From the NCBI GenBank assembly GCA_002350805.1, contig DEFO01000062.1:48666-112665 (forward strand): DNA of 64,000 nt, written 5' to 3'. The translations under genes and the position numbers were made by a program. The notes beneath the pieces were generated by a model. That model did no database searches, was not told the DNA's origin, and worked only from the letters and a program-made list of their open reading frames with translations. This DNA comes from Prevotella sp. UBA2850. GTDB lineage: Bacteria > Bacteroidota > Bacteroidia > Bacteroidales > Bacteroidaceae. The number at the start of each line of letters is the position of its first letter. Position 1 is the stretch's first letter. Positions 43,701 through 51,806 of this stretch are shown here, piece by piece.

Positions 43701-46281
43701 TCGTCATTTTAGTGGAACAGCCCCTCAGCGCTATATGAGAGTCTTGGACTTGAGTTTCAATCGGATCGACCCTTCGTTACTCAGCATGTATTGGTACGGA
43801 GCTGTCGACGAACTCAAGACGATGAGCTTGGGCAGCACCAATAGTAGCAAACGGCTGTTGGCCAGTCGTTCTGCTGCTCCCAAAGCCATTGGTTCTTTCG
43901 ATATGCAAGCCAAAGAAATGGCGGCCGAAACTGTTGCCGCAGAAGAAATGCTGGCCGACGTCGCCTTTTCAGAGTCTGATGCTGGCAGCGCTGCCGCCGG
44001 TAATAATGGGCAGGAGCAGCAGATGCGTGAGAACCTGAACGAAACTGCCTTCTTCTATCCAGCGCTGACGACCGATGCCGATGGCAATGTGGCTGTGAAA
44101 TTCACCCTGCCCGAGAGCCTCACCACCTGGAGATTCATGGGACTGGGACACGACAAGGAGATGAACTATGGAATGCTCAACGGCGAGGCTGTGGCCAAGA
44201 AAGACGTGATGATTCAGCCCAACATGCCACGCTTCGTCAGACAAGGCGACAAGGCCACCCTCTCGGCCCGTATCTTCAACACCGGAGAACAGGCAGTAAG
44301 CGGCACGGCACGCCTCCAGCTCATCGACCCAGAAACCAACAAGGTGATTGATCAGAGCACACAACCCGTGACGCTCGACGTCAATTCTACGACCACAGTG
44401 GCTTTTGTTTGTGCGCCGAAAGCCACATGGCCCGCCCTGCTCATCGCCAAATGCTCGGTGGAGGGAAAGACCTTCAGCGATGGCGAACAGCACTATCTGC
44501 CCGTATTGCCCGATGTGGAGATGGTAGTCAACACTCTGCCCTTCACACAAAACACAGCCGGACTCAAAGAAATCGACCTGACGAAATTGTTCCCGCAAAG
44601 CCGCTCGAAAGACCACACGCCGAAGCTGACCGTCGAATATACCAACCATCCCGCATGGCTGATGATTCAGGCACTACCCTCGGTAGCCGCCCGTAACGAC
44701 AAGGATGTCATCAGCCAGGCGACGGCGTTCTATGCCAACAGTCTGGGAGCTTTCATCATGAAGCAGAATCCCACCATCAAGGGCACCATCGAGCAATGGC
44801 AGCAGGAGATGGGAACGGAGACATCGCTCATGAGCAGTCTGCAAAAGAACCAGGACCTGAAGTCCCTGGTCATCGACGAAACACCATGGGTGATGGATGC
44901 CGACCGTGAGGCTGACCAGAAACGCCAGCTCATCAACTACTTCGACGATAACACGCTGCAATACCGGTTGGACAAGAATCTGCAGAACCTGCGCGACTTG
45001 CAGAACGGCGACGGAAGCTGGAGCTGGTGGCCGGGCATGCCGGGTAACCTGTATATGACAACGGCTGTTGTGAAAATGCTGACCCGCCTGAATGCGATGA
45101 CGGGGGCGCAACAGGGCACCACGCAGATGCTCTCATCGGCCATGCAATATCTAGGTAAGGAAATGGTGGAAGAGGTGAAGCAGATGCGCAAGCTCGAACG
45201 CGAGCATAAGGTGAAAGACCTGCGTCCCAGCGAAACGGCTGTCGACGTGCTTTACATCTGGAGCCTGGCCAACACCCAGCTCAGCGGAAAGACCGCCGAT
45301 GCCCGCACCTATCTGGTGGATCATCTGGCCAAACAGACACACGAGTTCACCATCTATGGAAAGGCGGTGGCTGCTGTTATCCTGGCCAAGAACGGAAAGC
45401 AACAGAAAGCAGCCGAGTATCTGGAGAGCATCCGCCAATATTCCGTCTATCAAGAGGAAAAAGGCCGCTACTTCGACACGAGAAAAGCCTACTACAGCTG
45501 GCGCGACTATAAGATTCCCACCGAGGTGGCTGCCATCGAGGCCCTGAAAGCCATTGAGCCCAACGACCAGCAGACGGTCGAGGAGATGCAACGCTGGTTG
45601 CTACAGAGCAAGCGTACTCAGGCTTGGGACACGCCGCTCAACAGCGTCGATGCCGTCTACGCCTTCCTCAACGGACGTACGGAGATGCTTCAGACGAAAG
45701 AGCCATGTGTGATTTCCCTCAACGGTAAGCCCATGGACATGCCAAAGGCAACAGCCGGACTCGGATATGTGAAGACTTCGGCATCGGGCAACAACCTGAA
45801 GACTCTCTCCGTGAGAAAGACCTCCGACGGCACATCGTGGGGAGCCGTCTATGCTCAATTCATGCAACCCGTGACAGAGATCCAGTCGGCGACGGCAGGC
45901 ATCACCGTGAAGCGCGAACTGCTGGCGGCCGACACTCAGAAGCCCATCGGCAAGGCGCTCTCCGTAGGCGACAAGATCAAGATACGCATCACCATCACGG
46001 CCGAGCGCGACTACGACTTTGTACAGCTCATCGACAAGCGTGCAGCCTGCATGGAGCCCGTTCAGCAACTGAGCGGATATCATTGGGGATATTACTGTTC
46101 ACCGAAAGACTACACAACAAATTACTATTTCGACCGTTTATCTAAAGGAAAGCATGTGGTAGAGACGGAGTACTATGTAGACCGCCAGGGAACTTATGCC
46201 ACAGGCACCTGCACCGTTCAATGTGCCTATGCTCCGGAGTATACAGCACGTGAGGCTGCACATACCATCGTCGTCGAATAA
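40723..46281 (+). CDS. Alpha-2-macroglobulin-family protein, thioester-less (paralogue 2)
   Basis: A 1852-residue exported protein with a signal peptide (residues 1-22, cleavage near MNADN). It has the same domain order as the gene at 22389 and matches it along the whole length (for example TDRSIYRPGQTVHVAA, NLNETAFFYPALTTDADG, KRTQAWDTPLNSVDAVYAF). No CxEQ thioester motif is present. The bait-like linker (about 43850-44035) differs completely from paralogue 1: it is rich in Ala, Glu and Met (FDMQAKEMAAETVAAEEML). DUF1573 follows within 5 bases, so the pair forms an operon. The likely role is protease inhibition or envelope support. Confidence 0.9.
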   Translation: MKKLFVLLLIMVMTMIPNPMNADNYTALWKQADEALEKDLPKTEQQWLGQIMEKARSEKAYGQLLKAELRMSKSLMAVSPDSLLPAVNRLREAEVNARKDEPVLSMVYAAVLGHLYKSYEELGDDHEAISADYFVRSLAQPELLAKHKALDYAPLVVEGKDSRIFYNDLLSVIGFEAGNMELLHSYYEKNGNRPASLITALEILKKNHKPWERDLKASAYVASLDSLAEQYGDLPECGEVAIVRYSMMEQCETTPEERMRYIDNALAKWGSWQRMNQLRNAQMSLTQPSFSAQLGNMVSLPNHQRKLEFNMVRNIGEVKMTVSRLKLDATTELNPSNANHYAKLKAAIERVVQTETHSYKNHPSYKEVEDSMFIKGLPVGIYMIEMTTDNKNIQPQRCLYYVSDLYVLSQEMPEKKIRYAVVSGTTGQPVAGATLVLKFPQRYDTKKKSEVLTGGPNGEVVYTYTNNAPEDVRAYTTTDKFLPSTGIWNQFSFYENTRETQYVTLYTDRSIYRPGQTVHVAALAFLNQRGLTTKAMPNKNMRLTLRNANHKVVEEKEVTTDEFGMASADFVLPQNGLNGTYVIQSNVGNGYAHLTVDEYKRPTFQIEFPEVKESYQHGDTVKVKAYAKSYAGVPVQGAKVTYRVDRSQAFWWWRFGGDSDANAQLLEGETVTDADGAFTIPMPMMLPESALADRDHTARFYQIKAWAQVTDQAGESHEGEMTLPLGNKNTAISCDVPEKSLREDLKTITFSRHNMAGTVIEGRIKWQIDGGEWHDAEANKPVDISQLPLSSGRHEVQAVCENDTVKQTFVVFSLADKRPCIETHDWFYQTSSVFPRDGKPVTIQVGSSDTDTHILYTIISGKRVLESGVIDQSNAILTRQFTYREEYGSGLLLTYAWVKEGQMYQHQTQIMRPLPDKRLILTWKTFRDRLTPGQKEEWTLHIARPDGTPAKAQLLAAMYDKSLDNILSHGWDFSPNIHQNLPSAHWRKGYYGSRHFSGTAPQRYMRVLDLSFNRIDPSLLSMYWYGAVDELKTMSLGSTNSSKRLLASRSAAPKAIGSFDMQAKEMAAETVAAEEMLADVAFSESDAGSAAAGNNGQEQQMRENLNETAFFYPALTTDADGNVAVKFTLPESLTTWRFMGLGHDKEMNYGMLNGEAVAKKDVMIQPNMPRFVRQGDKATLSARIFNTGEQAVSGTARLQLIDPETNKVIDQSTQPVTLDVNSTTTVAFVCAPKATWPALLIAKCSVEGKTFSDGEQHYLPVLPDVEMVVNTLPFTQNTAGLKEIDLTKLFPQSRSKDHTPKLTVEYTNHPAWLMIQALPSVAARNDKDVISQATAFYANSLGAFIMKQNPTIKGTIEQWQQEMGTETSLMSSLQKNQDLKSLVIDETPWVMDADREADQKRQLINYFDDNTLQYRLDKNLQNLRDLQNGDGSWSWWPGMPGNLYMTTAVVKMLTRLNAMTGAQQGTTQMLSSAMQYLGKEMVEEVKQMRKLEREHKVKDLRPSETAVDVLYIWSLANTQLSGKTADARTYLVDHLAKQTHEFTIYGKAVAAVILAKNGKQQKAAEYLESIRQYSVYQEEKGRYFDTRKAYYSWRDYKIPTEVAAIEALKAIEPNDQQTVEEMQRWLLQSKRTQAWDTPLNSVDAVYAFLNGRTEMLQTKEPCVISLNGKPMDMPKATAGLGYVKTSASGNNLKTLSVRKTSDGTSWGAVYAQFMQPVTEIQSATAGITVKRELLAADTQKPIGKALSVGDKIKIRITITAERDYDFVQLIDKRAACMEPVQQLSGYHWGYYCSPKDYTTNYYFDRLSKGKHVVETEYYVDRQGTYATGTCTVQCAYAPEYTAREAAHTIVVE

Positions 46282-46285
46282 AAAA

Positions 46286-47353
46286 ATGCAGATTATGAAC
46301 AAAAAGACTATCATACTTACATGCCTGTCGGTGCTGGCACTGGCAGGTAATGCCCAAAAGATTACCACCGACAACGAAACCATCGATTGCGGAAAAGTAG
46401 TATACAACCAGCCCGCCACCGTGAATTTCGAGTTGAAAAACAAAGGCGGCTCCAAGCTTGTCATCAAAGACGTGCGCACCAGTTGCGGATGTACCACCGT
46501 CGATTATCCGCGCACACCCGTCGAGGGCGGTGAGTCGTTCACGGTTTCGGCCACCTACGACGCCCGTCAGCTGGGCCATTTCTTCAAGCAGGTTGCCATT
46601 TACAGCAACGCCTCCGACGAACCCATGTACCTGACCATGACGGGTGTTGTGGTCGAGAAGATTATCGATTTCTCGGGCGAGTATCCCTACAAGTTGGGCG
46701 ATGTGCTGGTCGACAAGAACGAGATTGAATTCGACGACGTGAACAGCGGCGACATGCCCATGCAGAAGATTCACATCATGAACAACTCCACGAAGACGGT
46801 CACCCCTGTCATCATGCACCTGCCCGCCTACCTGAAGGCCAACATCTCTCCCACCCGCATTGCCCCGGGCCACTCGGGCGAGGCCATCATCACGTTGCTC
46901 TCGAAGAAATTGCGCAACTTCGGACTCTCGCAGACCACGGTCTACCTGGGCATGTTCCCCGGCGACAAAGTGGGACAGAACAAAGAGATAGGCGTGTCGG
47001 CCGTACTCTTGCCTGGCTTCAGCGACCTGACAGACTTCCAACGCCTCAATGCGCCCAAATTGCAGCTCTCGTCTGAGTCGCTTGACATTCATCTGGAAGG
47101 GAAGAAAAAGAAGACCGTGACACTTATCCTCCAGAATGTCGGTAAGGACATGCTCGACATTCAGGAGGTACAGATGTTCACCGTCGGCCTGCAACTACAA
47201 CTCAACAAGCGCCATCTGGCTCCGGGCGAGGAAGGCCGTCTGAAGATTACCGTTAAAGACGAGATTAAATCGGCCCGCACCAAACCTCGTATCCTGATGA
47301 TTACCAACGATCCCGACCACGCCAAGGTGGTAATCAACATCAACGTGGACTGA
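46286..47353 (+). CDS. DUF1573-containing exported protein
   Basis: A 355-residue protein (352 if started at MNKK, 46295) with a signal peptide ending at AGNAQ. The N-terminal 110 residues are a DUF1573 immunoglobulin-like domain with the signature FELKNKGGSKLVIKDVRTSC-GCTTVDYP; two more beta-sandwich parts follow, the last ending RILMITNDPDHAKVVI. DUF1573 proteins are abundant in Bacteroidetes and periplasmic, with no settled function. The gene starts 4 bases after the second alpha-2-macroglobulin stops, so they are co-transcribed, and a physical or functional partnership is plausible. Confidence 0.85.
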   Translation: MQIMNKKTIILTCLSVLALAGNAQKITTDNETIDCGKVVYNQPATVNFELKNKGGSKLVIKDVRTSCGCTTVDYPRTPVEGGESFTVSATYDARQLGHFFKQVAIYSNASDEPMYLTMTGVVVEKIIDFSGEYPYKLGDVLVDKNEIEFDDVNSGDMPMQKIHIMNNSTKTVTPVIMHLPAYLKANISPTRIAPGHSGEAIITLLSKKLRNFGLSQTTVYLGMFPGDKVGQNKEIGVSAVLLPGFSDLTDFQRLNAPKLQLSSESLDIHLEGKKKKTVTLILQNVGKDMLDIQEVQMFTVGLQLQLNKRHLAPGEEGRLKITVKDEIKSARTKPRILMITNDPDHAKVVININVD

Positions 47354-47386
47354 GGAAGATTGAGAATTGAAGATTGAGAATTGAGA

Positions 47387-47444
47387 ATGATTGGAGCGGC
47401 GAGTGCTAACAAGCTTGCTTGATGGGGCGAGTTGTGACAATCAT
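47387..47444 (+). repeat. 58-bp palindromic 3' element, copy 1
   Basis: It runs from ATGATTG to CAATCAT with CAAGC-TT-GCTTG at the centre, so both ends and the middle pair while the arms are only partly complementary. It lies 33 bases after the DUF1573 stop, sense orientation. The second copy at 58090-58147 has the same length. Confidence 0.85.
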
Positions 47445-47487
47445 CGCTGAAAGCAAATGATAATTGATAAAAGTCTAAATAAATTCT

Positions 47488-48582
47488 ATGGAACACCCAG
47501 AAAATAGTGAGGAATACAAGGGCCTGACCGTGAACAGCGGTGTAGAACAGCCCTCTATCATTAATCCCTACCTGAAGCGCAGCCGTTTCCGCCGCCGCGA
47601 GTTGTCGGCTGCCGAACTCGTCGAGGGTATTGTCAAAGGCGACATTACCATCCTCTCGCAAGCCGTCACGCTGGTAGAGAGTGTCAACCCCATCCATTAT
47701 GCCAAGGCACAAGAGGTCATCGAGAAATGCCTGCCCTATAGTGGCAACTCCATCCGTGTGGGCATCAGCGGTGTGCCGGGCGCCGGCAAGAGTACGTCTA
47801 TCGATGAGTTCGGATGCCATGTGCTCGATGTGCATGGCGGCAAATTGGCCGTGCTGGCCATCGACCCCAGCTCAGAGCGTTCGAAGGGCAGTATCCTGGG
47901 CGACAAGACCCGCATGGAGAAACTCTCGCAACGGCGCGAGGCCTTCATCCGTCCTTCACCAACGGCAGGCTCGCTGGGCGGCGTGGCCCGTAAGACCCGC
48001 GAGAGCATCATCCTCTGCGAGGCCGCCGGCTTCGACAAGATATTTGTTGAGACGGTAGGTGTAGGACAGAGCGAGACGGCCTGCCACTCGATGGTCGACT
48101 TCTTCCTGCTCATCCAGCTGGCAGGTACTGGCGACGAGTTGCAGGGCATCAAACGAGGCATCATGGAGATCAGCGACGGCATCGTCATCAACAAGTGCGA
48201 CGGCAACAACGTGGACAAATGCCACATGGCCGCCACCAACTTCCGCAATGCCTTGCACTTCTTCCCCATGCCCGAGAGCGGCTGGCTGCCCAAGGTGCTT
48301 TGCTATAGCGGCTTCTACGGCACAGGCGTGAAAGAAGTGTGGGACATGATCTACGAGTATATGGATTTCGTGAAGTCGAACGGTTACTTCCAGTACCGGC
48401 GCAACGAGCAGTCGAAATACTGGATGTACGAGAGTATCAACGAGCATCTGCGCAATTCGTTCTACCACAATCCGCTCATCGAGCAGAAGCTTCAAGAGGC
48501 CGAGCGCACCGTCCTGGCTGGAGACAAGACCTCATTTGCCGCTGCTCAAGAACTGCTCGACCTTTACTACAAATCGCTCTAG
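47488..48582 (+). CDS. meaB: Methylmalonyl-CoA mutase-associated GTPase MeaB
   Basis: A 364-residue G3E-type P-loop GTPase that guards and reloads methylmalonyl-CoA mutase, part of the succinate-propionate route of Bacteroidales. Walker A is GVPGAGKST (about 93-101), and the family segments AIDPSSERSKGSILGDKTRM (about 127-146), FVETVGVGQSE and NKCDGNN are intact. The C-terminal dimerisation region is present. The mutase genes are not in the window. ispH follows 44 bases later on the same strand. No promoter is seen in front, so it may be read from the DUF1573 unit through the palindromic element. Confidence 0.95.
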   Translation: MEHPENSEEYKGLTVNSGVEQPSIINPYLKRSRFRRRELSAAELVEGIVKGDITILSQAVTLVESVNPIHYAKAQEVIEKCLPYSGNSIRVGISGVPGAGKSTSIDEFGCHVLDVHGGKLAVLAIDPSSERSKGSILGDKTRMEKLSQRREAFIRPSPTAGSLGGVARKTRESIILCEAAGFDKIFVETVGVGQSETACHSMVDFFLLIQLAGTGDELQGIKRGIMEISDGIVINKCDGNNVDKCHMAATNFRNALHFFPMPESGWLPKVLCYSGFYGTGVKEVWDMIYEYMDFVKSNGYFQYRRNEQSKYWMYESINEHLRNSFYHNPLIEQKLQEAERTVLAGDKTSFAAAQELLDLYYKSL

Positions 48583-48626
48583 CACAATAGTACCCGCATT
48601 CGTGCCGTCAAAACGATGATTTCATC

Positions 48627-49529
48627 ATGCTGAAAATAGAGATTGACAACGGAAGTGGATTCTGCTTCGGCGTTACCACTGCCATTCAGAAAGCCGAGGA
48701 AGAGCTGGCGTCGGGCGGCCAGCTCTACTGTCTTGGCGATATCGTTCACAACGGCATGGAGTGTGAGCGGCTTCGCCAGATGGGACTCATCACCATCAAC
48801 CACGAGCAGCTGCGCCAACTCCACCATGCCAAAGTGCTGCTCCGCGCTCATGGAGAGCCTCCCGAGACTTATAGAGTAGCCCTCCAGAACGATATAGAGA
48901 TCATCGACGCCACCTGTCCGGTGGTGCTCCAATTGCAACGCCGCATCAAGCGCCAGTACGAACAATCGCTCCACGACAATCAGGACGCATCAGAGGGGAA
49001 AAACCGCCGCGAGGCACAGATAGTGATATTCGGGAAACCGGGCCATGCCGAGGTGCTGGGACTGGTGGGCCAGACCTCCAACCATGCCATTGTGGTGGCC
49101 CACTTCGAGGATGTCAGCAAGCTCGACTTCAGCCGCGACATCTATCTCTATTCCCAAACCACGAAGAATCTGGGCGAGTTTCATCGCATCATCGAGTACA
49201 TCCAGCAACACATCTCGCCCGATGCCGTCTTCCGTAGCTTCGACACCATCTGCCGTCAGGTGGCCAATCGCATGCCCAACATCTGCAATTTTGCCGCCCG
49301 CCACGACCTGGTGCTTTTCGTGTGTGGACATAAGAGCAGCAACGGCAAGGTGCTCTACGGCGAGTGCCGCCGCGTCAACCCCAACAGCTACCAGATAGAG
49401 AGTGCATCAGAAATCGACGAGCGCTGGTTGCAAGGCGTCTCCACCATCGGCATCTGCGGTGCCACCAGTACTCCCAAATGGCTGATGGAAGAGTGTCGCG
49501 ACCACATCAATCAGCTGGTGGGACAATAA
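48627..49529 (+). CDS. ispH: 4-Hydroxy-3-methylbut-2-enyl diphosphate reductase
   Basis: A 300-residue enzyme of the last step of the MEP isoprenoid pathway, making IPP and DMAPP in the cytoplasm. The three iron-sulfur cysteines lie in SGFCFGVTTA (about 13), DATCPVVLQLQRR (about 93) and FDTICRQVANRM (about 211). FGKPGHAEVLGLVGQT holds the conserved His and Glu of the active site. The length matches the Bacteroidetes family of about 290 residues. It is followed by an intrinsic terminator at 49584. Confidence 0.95.
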   Translation: MLKIEIDNGSGFCFGVTTAIQKAEEELASGGQLYCLGDIVHNGMECERLRQMGLITINHEQLRQLHHAKVLLRAHGEPPETYRVALQNDIEIIDATCPVVLQLQRRIKRQYEQSLHDNQDASEGKNRREAQIVIFGKPGHAEVLGLVGQTSNHAIVVAHFEDVSKLDFSRDIYLYSQTTKNLGEFHRIIEYIQQHISPDAVFRSFDTICRQVANRMPNICNFAARHDLVLFVCGHKSSNGKVLYGECRRVNPNSYQIESASEIDERWLQGVSTIGICGATSTPKWLMEECRDHINQLVGQ

Positions 49530-49583
49530 GAGTTACCGCCTGCTTCGAGCCCAACAAGGCCCACGGCCACCATCAACAAAACA

Positions 49584-49625
49584 ATGCCTCCCCCAATGCA
49601 AACGTCATTGAGGGAGGCAATTTTT
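49584..49625 (+). terminator. Terminator of ispH
   Basis: TGCCTCCCCCAATG (49585-49598) pairs with CATTGAGGGAGGCA (49606-49619), followed by ATTTTT. It leads directly into the 42-bp array. Confidence 0.88.
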
Positions 49626-49761
49626 ATGTTGACGACAAATCCATCTGACACCGAACGAGGCGCTATGATGTTGACGGCAAATCCATCTGACATCGAGCGA
49701 GGCGCTATGATGTTGGCGACAAATCCATCTGACACCGAACGAGGCGCTATGATGTTGGCGA
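49626..49761 (+). repeat. 42-bp tandem repeat array (3.2 copies)
   Basis: Units start at 49626, 49668 and 49710, with a partial fourth at 49752. Each begins ATGTTGRCGRCAAATCCATC and differs at only a few positions. The period is a multiple of three, so both strands stay open. It lies between convergent ispH and the DUF4954 gene, beyond the terminator, so translation is unlikely. Confidence 0.92.
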
Positions 49762-49793
49762 ATCGATGGTGAATCCGCCAGCTGAGCATAGTG

Positions 49794-51650
49794 CTAGTCC
49801 TCGTAGTCAATCTCGTGGTCGAGCTTGTCGATGAAGTCGTTGAACACCTCATCCTCCACATCGCCCATGGCAAACTCCTTCTCCGCGTCTTTGCGAATCT
49901 CGCCAATCCAGATGCGGCGGGCCTTGATGTATTCCTCGCGGATATGGTCGGCGTCGGCCTCGGTAATCTCGGTAAGCCCATAGTAGTCGAGAATCATCTG
50001 GTAGGTCCAAGCCCATTGATACTCCCTATAGTGGCTGTTGATTTCCTCGAAGCGGTCGATGACGGCCTGAATGGTCTCGAGCGTACCGTTCTTGATATCG
50101 TGAATCAGGCGGGTCTCCTCGCTCTCGGGCAACAGAAGTCCGGAGAGGTCGATCCAGTTGCCCTTGCCTATTTCCGTGGTGGGCACTCCGAAGTATCCGT
50201 GTTTCTTGGCGCGCTTCAAGACGGCTCCCATATATAGCCGAAGGGCGATATCGTAGTATTTGATGCCCTTGCGGAGCGACGAGGCGTTGATCACGTAGTC
50301 GTAATAGTTGTATTGTGTCTGCAATTCGCCCGATGCCTCACGCAACTTCTCGAGGATTCGTTTTCCGCGCAAGATGCCGCCCACGGTGAACGGCGACAAC
50401 CAGTCGAAGTTGACGATGCTCTTCTGGCTACCGGCAGAGCGTCGGTCGCGCTTGGGCCATTTCTTGATGTCGCGGTAGAGGCCCACGGTGGTAATGTTGC
50501 GGCCGGGCACGAGATACATGTCGTCGTTGTAGGAGATGAGATAGGAGAACGGCAGGTCGCGCGTGTCGGGATGGTGCATCAGCTTACCCATACACACCGA
50601 GAAGGCACCTATCTTGGCAGGCATCAGCACATACGAGCCGCTGGCGGTCTTGGTACCGCGCTCCAGCGTTCCGTAGTGGATGGGGCCCATCTTGTAGGCA
50701 TGATTGGAGAAGTTGGTGGCCGAGCCGGCATTATAGAACGAGAACTGAGCGCCGATGAGCAACGAGCTCTTGTGGTGGCTGGCCGAGAAGGGACCGCAGA
50801 AGGCGGCACATGCCTCGCCGTTCGACATGTAGCTGTTGGCGAAGAAGACGCTCTGCGAGGCGGTAAAACCGTTAGCTATATGGCAGGCCTCACCCACAAA
50901 GCAGTCTTGCATCTTCACGCTATTGATGATGCTCGAGCCGTTGCATATAATCGAGTTCTCGCAAATCACTCCCGTACCGATATATACCGAGTCGTTGGGC
51001 CCGTTCAGGATAGAGCAGTCGCTCATGCGCGAGGCGCCGTTGATCTCGCAATTGTCGTGAATGACGGTATTGGTGATTTCCTTCGTTCCCACAATCTTCA
51101 CGTTATTGCCGATGATGCCACGCTCGGGCATGTTGCGGCGGATATCCTCGTTGATGAGTCGGCGTATCTCATCCTTGATGTATTTGTCGGTGAAATGCTT
51201 CACCATGAATGCCGCGAACTGGCTATTCAGGTTACCGAAGATGATGGCGTTGCCGTCGCCCGCCTCGTTGAGCACCGAGATGAGGTTGCCCTCGCCGTAG
51301 GTGGCACCTTCCGTGGTCTCGATGATGCTCACATTCGAGATGAGGCAGTCGTCGCCAATGGTATAGTCGTTGATGTATCCGCCCACATTCTCGATGAGGC
51401 AGTTGTCACCGATGGTCACATTGCGCAGGGTGGCATTACGGATGCCGCAGGGCTTCACAAATCCCTTGCTGATTTCCATGCGCTTCACAAAACAGCCCAT
51501 GCGTACCGTACCATAGAAGGCCACATTTCGAAGGGCCGCGGCATTGAAATCCTCGCCCACCTCAATGGCGGTCCAGTCCTCGGCGGTGCATCCATGCTCC
51601 TCCAGGATGAGGATTTCCTCGTTAGTTAATAGTCTATAATCTTCCATCAT
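49794..51650 (-). CDS. DUF4954 protein with left-handed beta-helix
   Basis: A 618-residue protein typical of Bacteroidetes. Residues 60-310 show hexapeptide-repeat spacing of acyl- or nucleotidyl-transferase type beta-helices (IRNATLRNVTIGDNCLIENV, CLISNVSIIE, SIICNGSSIINSVKMQDC). The C-terminal 200 residues are helical and charged, ending in many acidic residues. There is no signal peptide. The reaction is unknown; a sugar-nucleotide related role is only a guess from the fold. It follows hflX on the same strand, separated by a 27-bp minisatellite. The start ATGATG at 51650 lies at the edge of that array. Confidence 0.85.
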   Translation of the reverse strand: MMEDYRLLTNEEILILEEHGCTAEDWTAIEVGEDFNAAALRNVAFYGTVRMGCFVKRMEISKGFVKPCGIRNATLRNVTIGDNCLIENVGGYINDYTIGDDCLISNVSIIETTEGATYGEGNLISVLNEAGDGNAIIFGNLNSQFAAFMVKHFTDKYIKDEIRRLINEDIRRNMPERGIIGNNVKIVGTKEITNTVIHDNCEINGASRMSDCSILNGPNDSVYIGTGVICENSIICNGSSIINSVKMQDCFVGEACHIANGFTASQSVFFANSYMSNGEACAAFCGPFSASHHKSSLLIGAQFSFYNAGSATNFSNHAYKMGPIHYGTLERGTKTASGSYVLMPAKIGAFSVCMGKLMHHPDTRDLPFSYLISYNDDMYLVPGRNITTVGLYRDIKKWPKRDRRSAGSQKSIVNFDWLSPFTVGGILRGKRILEKLREASGELQTQYNYYDYVINASSLRKGIKYYDIALRLYMGAVLKRAKKHGYFGVPTTEIGKGNWIDLSGLLLPESEETRLIHDIKNGTLETIQAVIDRFEEINSHYREYQWAWTYQMILDYYGLTEITEADADHIREEYIKARRIWIGEIRKDAEKEFAMGDVEDEVFNDFIDKLDHEIDYED

Positions 51651-51806
51651 TATGTCAGTTGTTGGTTATTCCACTATTATGTTAGTTGTTGGGTATTCAA
51701 TCATTATGTTAGTTGTTGGGTATTCTATCAACATGCTTGTTGCTGGTTATTCCATCAATAAGTTAGTTGTTGGGGGTATTCCATCAATACGTTAGTTGTT
51801 GGATGA
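51651..51806 (-). repeat. 27-bp minisatellite joining the hflX stop to the DUF4954 start
   Basis: Plus-strand unit starts are 51651, 51678, 51705, 51732, 51759 (29 bp) and 51788 (partial, running into hflX). On the minus strand each unit reads like CCAACAACTAACATAATGATTG-type sequence. The first CCAACAACTAA is the hflX end itself (Ser-Asn-Asn-stop). ATG-containing parts of the unit resemble the DUF4954 start. Confidence 0.9.

Noticed and set aside
49584..49772. 62-residue repeat peptide (14-residue units)
   Set aside because: The frame starts inside the ispH terminator hairpin and exists because the 42-bp period is a multiple of three.
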